A model generated the notes under the pieces. It did not search any database. It saw nothing but the letters and a program-made list of their open reading frames with translations, and was not told where the DNA came from. Of a DNA stretch of 64,000 bases, positions 17,655 to 26,882 are shown piece after piece. The translations under genes and the position numbers were made by a program. The DNA comes from Plecoglossus altivelis (Eukaryota; Chordata; Actinopteri; Osmeriformes; Plecoglossidae): positions 15,427,187 through 15,491,186 of the forward strand of contig BROE01000007.1 in the NCBI GenBank assembly GCA_036571765.1, given 5' to 3'. The first letter of the stretch is position 1; each line of letters begins with the position of its first letter.

Positions 17655-19677
17655 TGTGTGTGTGTGTGAGTGAGTGTGTGTGTGTGTCTCACCGTGCTGT
17701 GGACTCTGAAGTCTGACAGGGAGGCCATCAGCTTGTCCAACTCCAGAGTAGCAGAGGTGGCTGAAGGCTTGACAGGACTGCACAGAACAGGTTACAGGTT
17801 AGGGTTAGTGCTGAGTGCGTGTGTGTGTATAGGTGTGTGTGTACAAGTGTGTGTGTACAGGTGTGTGTGTGTGTGTGTACAGGTGTGTATAGGTGCGTGT
17901 GTGTTTACTGGTGTGTGAGTGTGTGTGTGTACAGGTGTGTGTACAGGTGTGTACAGGTGCGTGTGTGTGTACTGGTGTGTGTGTGTGTGCGTACAGGTGT
18001 GTATAGGTGCGTGTGTGTATCAGTGTGTGTGTGCGTGTGTAGGTGCGTGTGTGTACTGGTGTGTGAGTGTGTGTGTGTACAGGTGTGTGTACAGGTGTGT
18101 ACAGGTGTGTGTACCTGGAGGAGGGGGACGAGCTCTGGAAGTCCTTCATCTCGTCTTTCTTCGAGGGAAACTGAGCCAGGATCTCATCTACAACAGAACA
18201 CATCAGCAGGATCATTACTGTACCAGCTGCATGACATACCCCAGCATCGTAACACTACATATCCCATCATACCCCAGCATCGTAACACTACATATCCCAT
18301 CATACCCCAGCATCGTAACACTACATATCCCATCATACCCTGCCCCATTAAGCCTACATATCCCATCATGCCCTGCCCCAGCAAGCCTACATATCCCATC
18401 ATGCCCTGCCCCAGCAAGCCTACATATCCCATCATGCCATGGCTGACCTGTGATGTTGAACTGCGTGGCGTTGAGCTCCTGCAGCAGGTGGTCTAGCTCG
18501 CTTAGCCCCGCCCCAAGCCCACTTAGCCCCGCCCCTAGCACGGAGGACGAGGAGAAGGTGGGGGGGGGCTCCACTGCGCGGGGCGAGCGCAGGTTGTTTT
18601 ACTCGTAACTGCCTGTAGGGATTGTGGAGCGAGGGAGGGAGGGAAGGAGGGAGGGAGGAGAGGAGCGAGGGAGGGGAAGAGAAATAGACAAAGAACAAAG
18701 GTTTCTTCTTTTCTTAACTAAAGACTTGGGTCATAGTAGAAACTCAATATTAGGTTGCAGAATATCTGATTCATGTGACTCCTAAACAGATTATATTTCG
18801 AATGTTTCTGCCAAGAGTGATAAGAGGCAGCGGGCACCCTGACAGAATAACAGATGACAACATGAATACGACTTGTGTAAGCTGATGTTACCTGTACAGC
18901 TTGTCATAACAGATGACAACATGAATACGACTTGTGTTAGCTGATGTTACCTGTACAGCTTGTCAGGGACGGAGTTCTTCGAGCCATTAGACTTCATGGC
19001 AGCTGAAACAGTCTGGAGGAAGAGGAGGAGCATAAGACCCAGCTGTACAGGAAGTCTACCATTAAACAAATCCACGGCAACGCATTGCATTATGGTTACA
19101 TTCCCCTCCACATGGGCACGCCATGTGCTATATAGTAACACAGTAGTTACACTCAAGTGCTTCTGAATACAGGATCCTGTTAACAGCAGTGAAGCTGATC
19201 AATTTTGTTCTTCTCATCTTTGCTTGCGTCAGTCCTCCCAGAGCATCTCTACTGTCGGAGCATCTCTCCTCCCAGAGCATCTCTCATCCCAGAGCATCAC
19301 TCCCCCCAGAGCATCTCTTCTCCCAGAGCATCACTCCTGCCATAGCATCTCTCCTACTAGAGCATCACTCCTCCCAGAGCATCACTTATGTCAGAGCATC
19401 TCTCCTCCCAGAGCATCACTTATGTCAGAGCATCTCTCCTCCCAGAGCATCACTTATGTCAGAGTATCACTTATGTCAGGCATGCGTTGCTGCTTCCTGG
19501 AGGGAAGAGCTTCTCCTACCTGCTGGGGGGTGTAGGCCGGGGGCGGGGGCCTGGGCTGGGCGGGGTCCTGGGGGGCAGAGGTGGCAGGGTCAGGGGCCAC
19601 TGGAGGGTCAGAGGTCAGCAGGACAGGACACCTGGCTAGAGGAGAGGTAGTGTTCTCTAGGTCCGCTAGGAGGGCAT
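13394..19677 (-). CDS. tgfb1i1: Hic-5 focal-adhesion adaptor, four LIM domains (5' end missing)
   Basis: Paxillin-family scaffold at focal adhesions and nuclear-receptor coactivator. Exons in sense order: 19520-19677 (LD1, DALLADLENTTS), 18951-19012, 18448 to about 18615 (LD2, ELDHLLQELNATQFNIT), 18115-18187 (DEILAQFPSKK), 17693-17777 (LD4, LELDKLMASLSDFRVHS), about 17040-17221 (LDSMLGLLQSDLSRQGVPT and the first LIM cysteines), 16540-16713, 15590-15671, 14917-15065, 13394-13660. The protein ends KLFG. The LD1 wording, FSSSS before LD2 and the LFG terminus fit Hic-5 rather than paxillin or leupaxin. The first exon (expected to encode only a few residues) was not found. Two defects, an in-frame TAA at 18599-18601 and a one-base loss at the donor near 17036, look like sequence errors because all other phases fit. 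Confidence 0.92.
13816..14512 (+). repeat. Inverted repeat arm A around a LIM exon
   Basis: In reverse complement this matches 15323-15612. It holds a copy of the exon end and donor of LIM exon 15590-15671 (GGAAGGGTAATAAACG at about 13826), then GTCACATCCTGTCT, GCTTCCATGAAGACTCA, a long GGTGGTGTG array and GTGTAAGTGGACGACAGC. Arm A is longer because its GGT array has expanded. Confidence 0.85.
14050..14430. repeat. GGTGGTGTG microsatellite-like array
   Basis: Irregular GTGGTGTGGGGTGGT repeats within inverted-repeat arm A. Open frames across it on either strand are low-complexity artefacts. Confidence 0.85.
14733..14892. repeat. Donor-side GGGAGGCAGGTA array, tgfb1i1 intron
   Basis: About six copies of GGCAGGTAGGCAGGAAGG and GGGAGGGAGG variants. 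It starts about 25 bases after the donor of LIM exon 14917-15065. Confidence 0.75.
15323..15612 (-). repeat. Inverted repeat arm B around a LIM exon
   Basis: Partner of 13816-14512. Its innermost part (15323-15401) pairs with 14434-14512. Its outer end includes the last bases of LIM exon 15590-15671 and its donor. The two arms enclose exon 14917-15065. Confidence 0.85.
15678..15843. repeat. Dispersed direct repeat, copy 2
   Basis: Mate of 12508-12673, located just upstream of the acceptor of LIM exon 15590-15671. It differs by a handful of substitutions and short poly-T changes. Confidence 0.85.
15844..16533 (-). repeat. CA-rich arrays starting at a donor, tgfb1i1 intron
   Basis: Almost the whole intron downstream of LIM exon 16540-16713 is (CA)n with CACTCATACACA and ACAACACACAC variants. 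In sense, the repeat starts within ten bases of the donor (AAC/gtgagctgagtgtgtg). Confidence 0.85.
16850..17033. repeat. GT-rich array, tgfb1i1 intron
   Basis: (GT)n with GAGTGTGT and GTTGTGTG variants. It starts directly after the damaged donor of the LD5/LIM1 exon at about 17040. Confidence 0.8.
17340..17691 (-). repeat. CA array at a donor, tgfb1i1 intron
   Basis: In sense, the donor of the LD4 exon reads ACG/gtgagacacacacaca and passes at once into a 350-bp CACACTCA array. Confidence 0.88.
17813..18114 (-). repeat. Donor-derived GTACACACACCT array, tgfb1i1 intron
   Basis: The donor AG/gtacacacacctgtac of exon 18115-18187 is the first unit of an array of 10-14 bp GTACACACCT repeats about 300 bp long. 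Most units contain CTGTACAC, a weak GT donor core. Confidence 0.9.
18225..18441 (-). repeat. Minisatellite after LD2 donor, tgfb1i1 intron
   Basis: Six copies of a 32-37 bp unit (sense ATGATGGGATATGTAG plus GCTTGCTGGGGCAGGGC or TGTTACGATGCTGGGGT). It begins about seven bases after the donor of the LD2 exon. Confidence 0.9.
18847..18964 (-). repeat. 59-bp tandem duplication including a splice donor
   Basis: 18847-18905 is repeated at 18906-18964 with one or two differences. The duplicated unit contains the last bases of exon 18951-19012 and its donor (CTGTACAG/gtaaca), so a second intact donor lies 59 bases downstream of the real one. Confidence 0.88.
19225..19482. repeat. CCCAGAGCATCTCTCCT minisatellite
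   Basis: About 14 copies of an 18-bp unit (CAGAGCATCACTCCTCC and CAGAGCATCACTTATGT variants) in the intron between the LD1 exon and exon 18951-19012. Confidence 0.9.
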
Positions 19678-19689
19678 CTACAGAGGCAG

Positions 19690-20470
19690 AGGAAGGGTAG
19701 GGGGGAGACAGGGGGCAGGGTGGGAGACTAGCGCAGGCAAGGGGCGAGGACCAGCGGCAGGGGGAGACACGACGGGCAAGGGGGGAGATCAGGAGGGCAG
19801 GAGGAGACAGGGGCGGGGGAGCACCAGGAGGGCAGGGCGCAGACACCGTTCACTTGATCTTCCGTCGTGTTTCACAGACGATTTCGCATGTATTGCGTAT
19901 TTCATCACGCCTGACCGCAATAACGCTTGTGAATCGTACGCGGGGCAGACGGGTGGGAGGGCAGGGGCCAGGGGAGACAGGGCAGGGGGAGGACAGCGAG
20001 GGCAGGGGCAGACAGATCTGGGCAGGGCCGGAGACACGGCGGCAGGGGGAGACAGACAAGAGGGCGGGGAACAGGAGGGCAAGGGGGAGGGACGTGGGGC
20101 AGGGAAGAAGGGGGCAGAGGAGACAGAGACGGCAGGAGACAGGGCCAGGGGATGAAGTTCGAGGCGCAGGGGGACACAGGAGGCAAGGGGGCAGACAGCG
20201 GAGGGAGGGGAGAGACAGGGGCAGGGCTAGGACAGAGGCATGGGGGGCATGCGGACGGGGCAGGGGGGAGACTAGGAGGCCTGGCAGGGCAGACAGGGGG
20301 GCAGGATGAGAACATGCGAGGCAGGGGATCCAGGGTGGCACGTGGGAGCCACACGACGGAGAGGCAGGAAAGGGGGCAGGGGGGAGTAAGCAGGGCAGGG
20401 GGGAAGGACACGCGAGGCAGGGCGGGAGACAGGCAGGGCAGGGGAGAGACAGGGAGGTTGCGGTAGAGAG
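19690..20470. repeat. Degenerate GGGGGAGACAGGGCAGG array
   Basis: Irregular 20-30 bp purine-rich units with much length variation on the 5' side of the LD1 exon of tgfb1i1. The first tgfb1i1 exon should lie at or beyond this stretch but could not be found. Long open frames here are low-complexity artefacts. A non-repeat block at 19846-19936 interrupts the array. Confidence 0.75.
19846..19936. other. Unique CpG-rich block inside the array
   Basis: About 90 bp of high-complexity sequence with roughly ten CpGs (for example TTCCGTCGTGTTTCACAG and CGCAATAACGCTTGTGAA), unlike the purine array on both sides. Its origin is unknown. It could be an insertion, a leftover of the ancestral unique sequence, or a misassembled fragment. 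Confidence 0.6.
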
Positions 20471-20474
20471 AAGG

Positions 20475-21350
20475 ACGAGAAGACGATGGTCTCTTGTAAG
20501 TTAAAGATCAAGAATTAATGGTCCTTCCAGCACATAAAACCAGTCAGCATATCGCCGTAATAACAGCACGAGTTTACGACTGATGACATAGTCAAGATCT
20601 ACATGCGGCTTACATCTGCAGCACATCAGCTTAGAAACTGGAAGTTGATGATCAGGAGACCACTTTAGTAATTCCCATCATCGTTGCTAAGCCACCTCAT
20701 TTTGTACTATGATCTCAATAATCCGGGCTAACATCTTACTTGAAGAGAGACCACAGTATATGAATCGAAGGGAGACCAGAAATGATGAAACAGGGGGCCA
20801 GCAATGATGATAGGCGAGACCGACACTTGCATAAGAACCATGAATGGAGAGAGCCCAGAACTGCCACACTGATAGATGACACGTTGGAGACAGAATCGAC
20901 AAACCATGAAGTGAACCAGGATGATAGAATTGAACCGCCGAGAACCATAGATGAGAACACTAGGGTTCGCCGGGGGATTGCTGGTGAAAATTGCATCCTG
21001 ACATGAGAATAAGACAGTTAAGTGTACAAAGCAACCAATCACGATACGTCGAGAAGATGCAGAATGTCCTATAACGGTTTAGGTGGCTCAGCAAAATTCC
21101 TGAAAGGTAGACAGACAGACTCAGTGACCAATGGGTCGGCAATTCAAACAAGCAAACACCAATCAGTTGCAGCGTAGAGGACAAAGAGAGGCAGGCAAAT
21201 GAGATGGAAGGTTTAAACTGACCAATCAGGGAAGGTGTGACTTCAACGCAGGCTAACATAAGATAAGCGCACCGTTACCCACACGTCCAATGACAAACCA
21301 AACTAAAAGGGTACTTTCAGAACAGAACACTATGATTTAGCTTAGCTACT
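20475..21350. other. Unique sequence, nothing assigned
   Basis: Mixed-complexity DNA with no recognised exon, RNA gene or mobile element. Several short frames occur on both strands but none shows family motifs. Confidence 0.5.
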
Positions 21351-21371
21351 GTGCTTGCCCGACTCAGATGA

Positions 21372-21429
21372 GGAGAGCTTGAAATCCTATAAGAGGAGGC
21401 TGACAGAGGAACTAGACATCACTCGCAGG
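21372..21429 (+). CDS. Possible small exon (unassigned)
   Basis: An open segment after a plausible acceptor (CTTGCCCGACTCAG) and before a possible donor (ACTCGCAG/gtctgc). It would encode about 20 charged residues including EESLKSYKRRLTEELD, which looks helical. A second open piece after TCATTTGCAG at 21710 (21711 to about 21810) could be its partner and runs into the GAACCATCAGAG array. The family is not recognised and chance cannot be excluded. Confidence 0.25.
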
Positions 21430-21810
21430 TCTGCTCTCTCCTCTCCTCATAACAACCCCTGTTCTCATCAAAACAGCACGTCCCCGTCCAACCCGCGTCC
21501 CACAACACTACTCCCTCACCCTGCGCTCCCACCGAACACACTACTCCCCTCTCCCCCTGCTCCCCACAACAGTACTCCCTCACCCTAATCCCACAGAAAC
21601 ACAGGCAGTACTCCCCCTCCACCACTTGGCTCCCAACCCCCACGCAACCATTCCCTCACCCTGCTCCCAAGCGCTGGGCAAGCTCAGGTCTATCTTGTCA
21701 TTTGCAGGCAACCACTCAGCGCAGGAAAAACTCAAACGGACCAAGGACTGCAAGCCACTCACATCTGTACGGGATTCCCTCTATCCAGAACAATCCCTTC
21801 AGGGAAACCC

Positions 21811-22268
21811 AGAGGACACACCAGAGGAACCATCAGAGGAACCATCAGGGGAACCACCAGGGGAACCATCAAGGGAACCATCAGAGGAACCATCAGGGGA
21901 ACCATCAGGGGAACCATCAGGGGAACCACCAGAGGAACCACCAGGAGAACCACCAGGGGAACCACCAGAGGAACCATCAGAGGAACCATCAGAGGAACCA
22001 TCAGAGGAACCATCAGGGGAACCACCAGAGGAACCACCAGAGGAACCATCAGGGGAACCACCAGAGGAACCACCAGAGGAACCATCAGGGGAACCACCAG
22101 GGGAACCATCAGAGGAACCACCAGAGGAACCATCAGGGGAACCATCAGGGGAACCACCAGAGGAACCATCAGGGGAACCACCAGAGGAACCACCAGGGGA
22201 ACCACCAGAGGAACCACCAGAGGAACCATCAGAGGAACCATCAGGGGAACCACCAGAGGAACCATCAG
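21811..22268. repeat. GAACCATCAGAG minisatellite (15-bp unit)
   Basis: About 30 copies of 15-bp units GAACCATCAGAGGAA, GAACCATCAGGGGAA and GAACCACCAGAGGAA. The unit is divisible by three, so frames stay open on both strands (PSEEP/PSGEP on the plus strand; GSSGGSPDG in the reverse). The layout of the three variants forms a mosaic, as expected from unequal exchange. There is no evidence that it is translated. Confidence 0.92.
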
Positions 22269-22744
22269 CTGACACACATGGTTCTCTGTGCTGTTCAGTA
22301 CTCACCTCTTTTACCTGCCCGAGGCTAGCCCCAGGACCATGAGCTAACTGCTTGACATCAGCGGTCATCCTAAACCACGCCCACCGGCCGGTATCATACC
22401 GATATATGGTTAGTCCGAAACAAGTCGATGGACAACATCGTCCGAGTATCATCAGTTTATTTACCTCGATCCACGTTCCACGAAGGCGAAGGGAAGAGGA
22501 ACCTTGCCATAATTAACACAGGGCAATTAAAAGTTATTATACTTCATTGAGCCCGAAAACAGCGTCCATTAACTAGAATCTATACCCCCTCATCCAGTCT
22601 CACCGGATTCTTCTCTCTCAATCATAAATACACCACCGCCTCACCTCGTTCATTCACTCAGCCCTCACCCCATTTATTTATCCTACATCCCCCACTTCGC
22701 CTTTCACTTCACCCTTTTAATAATACTCATTCCCCCCTTCTTCT

Positions 22745-23085
22745 TTCAGTGCCCCAAAATCACCCTTCTCCTTCCCCTCACCCTTCTCCTCCCCCTTCTT
22801 CTTCCCCTCACCCTTATCCTCACCCTTCTCCTCCCCCTCACCCTTCTCCTCACCCTTCCCCTCACCCTTCCCCTCACCCTCACCCTTCTCCTCACCCTTC
22901 TTCTCACCCTCACCCTTCTCCTTACCCTCTCCCTTACCCTCTCCCTTCTCCTCACCCTTCTCACCCTCACCTTTCTCCTCACCCTTCTCCTTCCCCTCAC
23001 CCTTCCCCTCACCCTCACCCTTCTCCTCACCCTTCCCCTCACCCTTCTTCTCACCCTTCCCCTCACCCTTCTTCTCACCCAAGCC
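22745..23085. repeat. CTCACCCTTCTCCT minisatellite
   Basis: About 30 copies of a 12-bp unit (CTCACCCTTCTC and CTCACCCTTCCC). It is pure polypyrimidine on the plus strand and could form triplex DNA (inference). No gene was recognised in 22270-22745, which is unique. Confidence 0.9.
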
Positions 23086-23944
23086 CTGGCATGATCAGAG
23101 CTGCCCCATGGTGACTCACCTTCTCTAACATGTGGAGAGAACCTGACTCACTCTCAAACTCACACACTTTCCCTTCCTTCCCTTCCCTCCCTCCCTCTGT
23201 TCCCCTATCTCTCTTTCTCACACACACACTTAAGTGACTGGACTGCTCATATAAGGAGCTGAAGTTCTCTGAATGGGAGTTATGCCCATATTTAGATCTG
23301 AGTGTGGTGTGTTAGCCTTGGCCTGGTCTCCTCCACGCCTGGCCCGGCTAAAGCCCTGGCCAGACCAGAGGACCGACAACAGCATAAACACACCAACATA
23401 AACACGGAGGGTCTGTTTGACAAACACGCCAGCAGTCACCCGGCAACTAACCCTTGATGTGCAATCCAATCCAGATGCAGGCATTCCTCCTGGTGCAAAG
23501 CACAACCCTAACAGCCTAAAATCTGCCCTCACACATTCACAAGATGAACAACAGCCTCAAATCTGCCCTCACACATTCACAAGATGAACGTCCGACACAA
23601 GCTACAAGACTGACTGTTCTCTCTTCTATGATGCAGAAACCTCCTCTATTTTCATGTCATTTTGCGGTTCTACAAACAGCAGTTAGTTCCCCCCGGGGCT
23701 ATTTTCAGGGTTCCTCTGGCTGAGCGAGAGGTCCAGAGCTGGGCTGGACGCTGTTGACAGACCAGGCGCAGAAACATGGTGCTCTTTTCTCTTAGCTTGT
23801 TTAAGGCTGGAGATGAGAGCAAGCTGTACAAGACTTGTCTGTTAACCACAGTCACACTCCTTATTGAAGTCACTTCTACTGAATAAAAGATGCACTGATA
23901 CAGATTTCCTGGAATCCAATCACACCTCATACTTCCACAGACTA

Positions 23945-24110
23945 ATGTAGACTGATAGGACCTGCTGTAGACTGATAGGACCTGCTGTAGACTGATAGGA
24001 CCTGCTGTAGACTGAAAGGACCTGCTGTAGACTGAAAGGACCTGCTGTAGACTGATAGGACCTGCTGTAGACTGATAGGACCTGCTGTAGACTGATAGGA
24101 CCTGCTGTGC
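23945..24110. repeat. ACTGATAGGACCTGCTGTAG minisatellite
   Basis: Eight copies of a perfect 20-bp unit with one A/T variant (ACTGAAAGGACC). The flanking sequence 23090-23940 is unique with no recognised gene. Confidence 0.95.
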
Positions 24111-24275
24111 ATCGACCAAACCTAATTTCAGAACATGGATTGAGTTAGTGGTTCCTGTTAGGGACTCTGTTCTGACCAACAGCCCAGGTCTTGGTCTCTG
24201 TTAAAGCTCGCAAACAAAACACACAAAATTGAGCTTTTCCTGTTGGTTGATTGATCTCTCTCTCTCCCCCCTCCC

Positions 24276-24279
<4 letters not shown>

Positions 24280-24329
<50 letters not shown>

Positions 24330-24363
24330 AGAGAGAGACACACACACACACACACACACACAC
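24280..24363. repeat. (CA)n microsatellite
   Basis: A CA dinucleotide run interrupted by one GAGAGAGAGA block. Confidence 0.95.
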
Positions 24364-24365
24364 TA

Positions 24366-26335
24366 CAGAATCACAATGTTTAGAAATGATAATTTATAAC
24401 TTTATAAGCTGCCACAACACTTAATGTGGTTCTATTGTCAGAAACAATCGTCAGCTTTTTATGAAACAGATATTTCGATTAAGAGTAAATGACGACCAAA
24501 CTTCAACTGATGTAGTTCATTGTACAGAAACCCGTGATAGATCTTTCGAGAAGGTACTAAGATCTAGGGATTTGTTGTCTTCATGTGGTAAAATATAAAC
24601 TAATTAAAGCACAAAGATGATGGTTAAATGGGCCGTTTTGTCAGTATTTTCATTGTGTTCAACAATTCTTTGTGAGATGTTTTTTCTTCGTCAACAGATG
24701 ATCAATGAAACTGATGATAAAACATTGAGTGTTTCCATCTTATCAAAATGTCGGACTCCAAGCATCTTAGAAAGAGAAAACAATGTTTTCTGCTCCCTTC
24801 TTCCTCGTGCCTAGCTACTCCACCCCTTCTCTCAGTCAGATCCCGTTAAACTGAACACGTCGCTAACGTTTCCCGTGAAGGACATTTTGTAATACATACC
24901 CAAATTATCCATGGTATCTCAAAGACGTTTCTTCCTCTTGATGTGAGAAAATCTGTATTTTGAACAGCATTAGCGTGTTTGGTCTTTTATTCTACAGAAG
25001 GAGATCTTCAGTAGCCTACCACATGACTAGATACATTAAATCAGTAACGGCGCTATTGTCTCCGTTGGCCGTGAGCAACTTTTTGGATACCGTTATCCGG
25101 CAGCAGCGGGTGGATAAAAAGGAGGGCGTCCTTATTTCTCTCCGGTAGGAGTCTTTTCCTGCAGAATACCGACCAGCGCCGCAGACCAGAGAAGGCGTAG
25201 TTAAATGATTGCAGTTACAACCCCCCATTACCCCGGCAAATGACGTCACCTTAGACATTCCTAGGCCATATTTGGAATACAAAATTTGCGATTTGTAGAT
25301 GTTGTCCAAAGTATCGGAATACGAGAGAACTTTAATTTATTTAAACGCATCCGTGTCCAACTTAGGGGTTTTTTACGTTAACGTCCGGGTGAGACACACC
25401 CATTTACCTCAGTTTAGGGTAACAGTCAGGTAAGTCAAATTCCAGCACAAGGGTTTAAACTTAGTTAAAGTTAGTCCGCTTGTTGCTCATCAGACTTCAT
25501 TCCCAGTACTGTTATCTCTGGCACCATGTTGAGTAGCGCTCGACTGCCGCATCAAGTCACCGGTCCAAACACGCAACTGTATGTTACTTGTCGGAAACAC
25601 TTACACACCAAAGAAATATTGAAAATATTTTTATCAGCTTAATCGTGTCTGTTGATGAGAACGTTAACTTCCTGTTCTAACGGACAGAGAAAACACGCGC
25701 GTCTAATTTGAATGAACACAGCAGAAACAATTTGTAAAAAAAAGAAAAAAAAAACTTTATTAAGCTCACAGTTACAGGCTATGTGTATGTTACCGGGAGA
25801 ACAGATGTCACGCACAGACCCCCAATAACCGCAGGAGTCCAACACGATGACTCTTAAACAGAGGTCATGCTCTTAAGATAAGCCACCAAAAAAAAAAAAA
25901 GTATGTCTTTAAAATAATGTTCTCAACCAACCAGACCAACTGCTTGATGAGAGAGCTCCCTGCCTTTGGTGCCAGTGCAAAGAAACTAAACAAAGAAAAG
26001 GTACAATTTCTCCAGGCTAAAGAAACCTCGGATGATCGTACCTCCAGATGTGGAAAAAGACAACAGCATTTGTTCTTTAACCTGCCGTGGAGAGAACGTC
26101 TGCTGTTTCAGGGAAGCAAACAGGGTAGTGACAGAAGCTTGGAGAACAGAGAACATGAAGGAGGAAGTTGTGATTGAGGCTAAGAAGCTGGATGAAACCA
26201 CCCTCCTATTCCTGTTCTTTTAAATGTTTGGATTCAATCATGCAGTTCACCAGCTCCATCTCTCCTGTCCCGTGTATATTCCTTCCACTAAGACAACCTA
26301 CTTATATTACAGATAATGGTGATGATAATTATAAT
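24366..26335. other. AT-rich spacer, nothing assigned
   Basis: Unique AT-rich DNA upstream of the elob 3' end. Short frames at 24617-24814 and 25917-26177 show no domain, splice context or family motif. A small (CA)n lies at 26341-26372. Confidence 0.5.
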
Positions 26336-26639
26336 AATCTAAACACACACACACACATACACACACACACAGTCACTCTCACACCAGCACGCTGAAACTG
26401 AGCTGACTGGCTCTTAGACTGTTGGGGTGTCTGACATCGAGGAGGAAGCAGAGAGAGAGAGACACGTAAAAAAGAATCTGGTTTGAAGAAGCACATCAGT
26501 GTTGGAGTGCTAACAGGGTAACTTGGATATGGCCTGGATTGATTCTCTATCATGTCCAACCCCATTCTGGAAACCAACTCTAATTATAGTACACTTCCTC
26601 TGTGCTGCCATTCATCTTTCCAAAGTGTTTTTTCCCGAC

Positions 26640-26882
26640 AGCTTACTCCATCCCCCCCACCCCCACCCACCACCCTCCATCACTGCCCCCACCCTCCCAT
26701 CACTGCACAGCCTCCTCCTCCTCCTCCATCACTGCACAGCCTCCTCCATCACTGCACAGCCTTCTCCTCCTCCATCACTGCACAGCCTCCTCCTCCTCCT
26801 CCTCCATCGCTGCACAGCCTGCTCCTCCTCCTCCTCCTCCTCCATCGCTGCACAGCCTGCTCCTCCTTCCCCTCCTCCTCCA
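26640..26882 (-). repeat. Minisatellite grown from the elob stop-codon region
   Basis: Seven or eight copies of CATCACTGCACAGCCT separated by CCTCCTCCT runs, immediately 3' of the elob stop. The repeated 16-mer is the reverse complement of the codons for the last residues (AVQ) plus the TGA stop, so the coding terminus itself was the seed. It lies in the elob 3' UTR. Confidence 0.9.

Noticed and set aside
15891..17783. Cys/Val-rich or His/Thr-rich frames
   Set aside because: Translations of CA/GT microsatellites in tgfb1i1 introns; in sense they lie between clear splice sites.
13394..19677. Paxillin or leupaxin
   Set aside because: The C-terminus KLFG, the FSSSS..LD2 arrangement and SALSALWHP in LIM3 fit Hic-5.
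22717..23114. KGEGKGEEKGE or PHPSPHPSP frames
   Set aside because: Both come from a 12-bp polypyrimidine array; no start context or neighbours.
24617..24814. Small frame with a hydrophobic N-terminus resembling a secreted peptide
   Set aside because: No family match, no splice sites and AT-rich surroundings; hydrophobicity alone is not enough.
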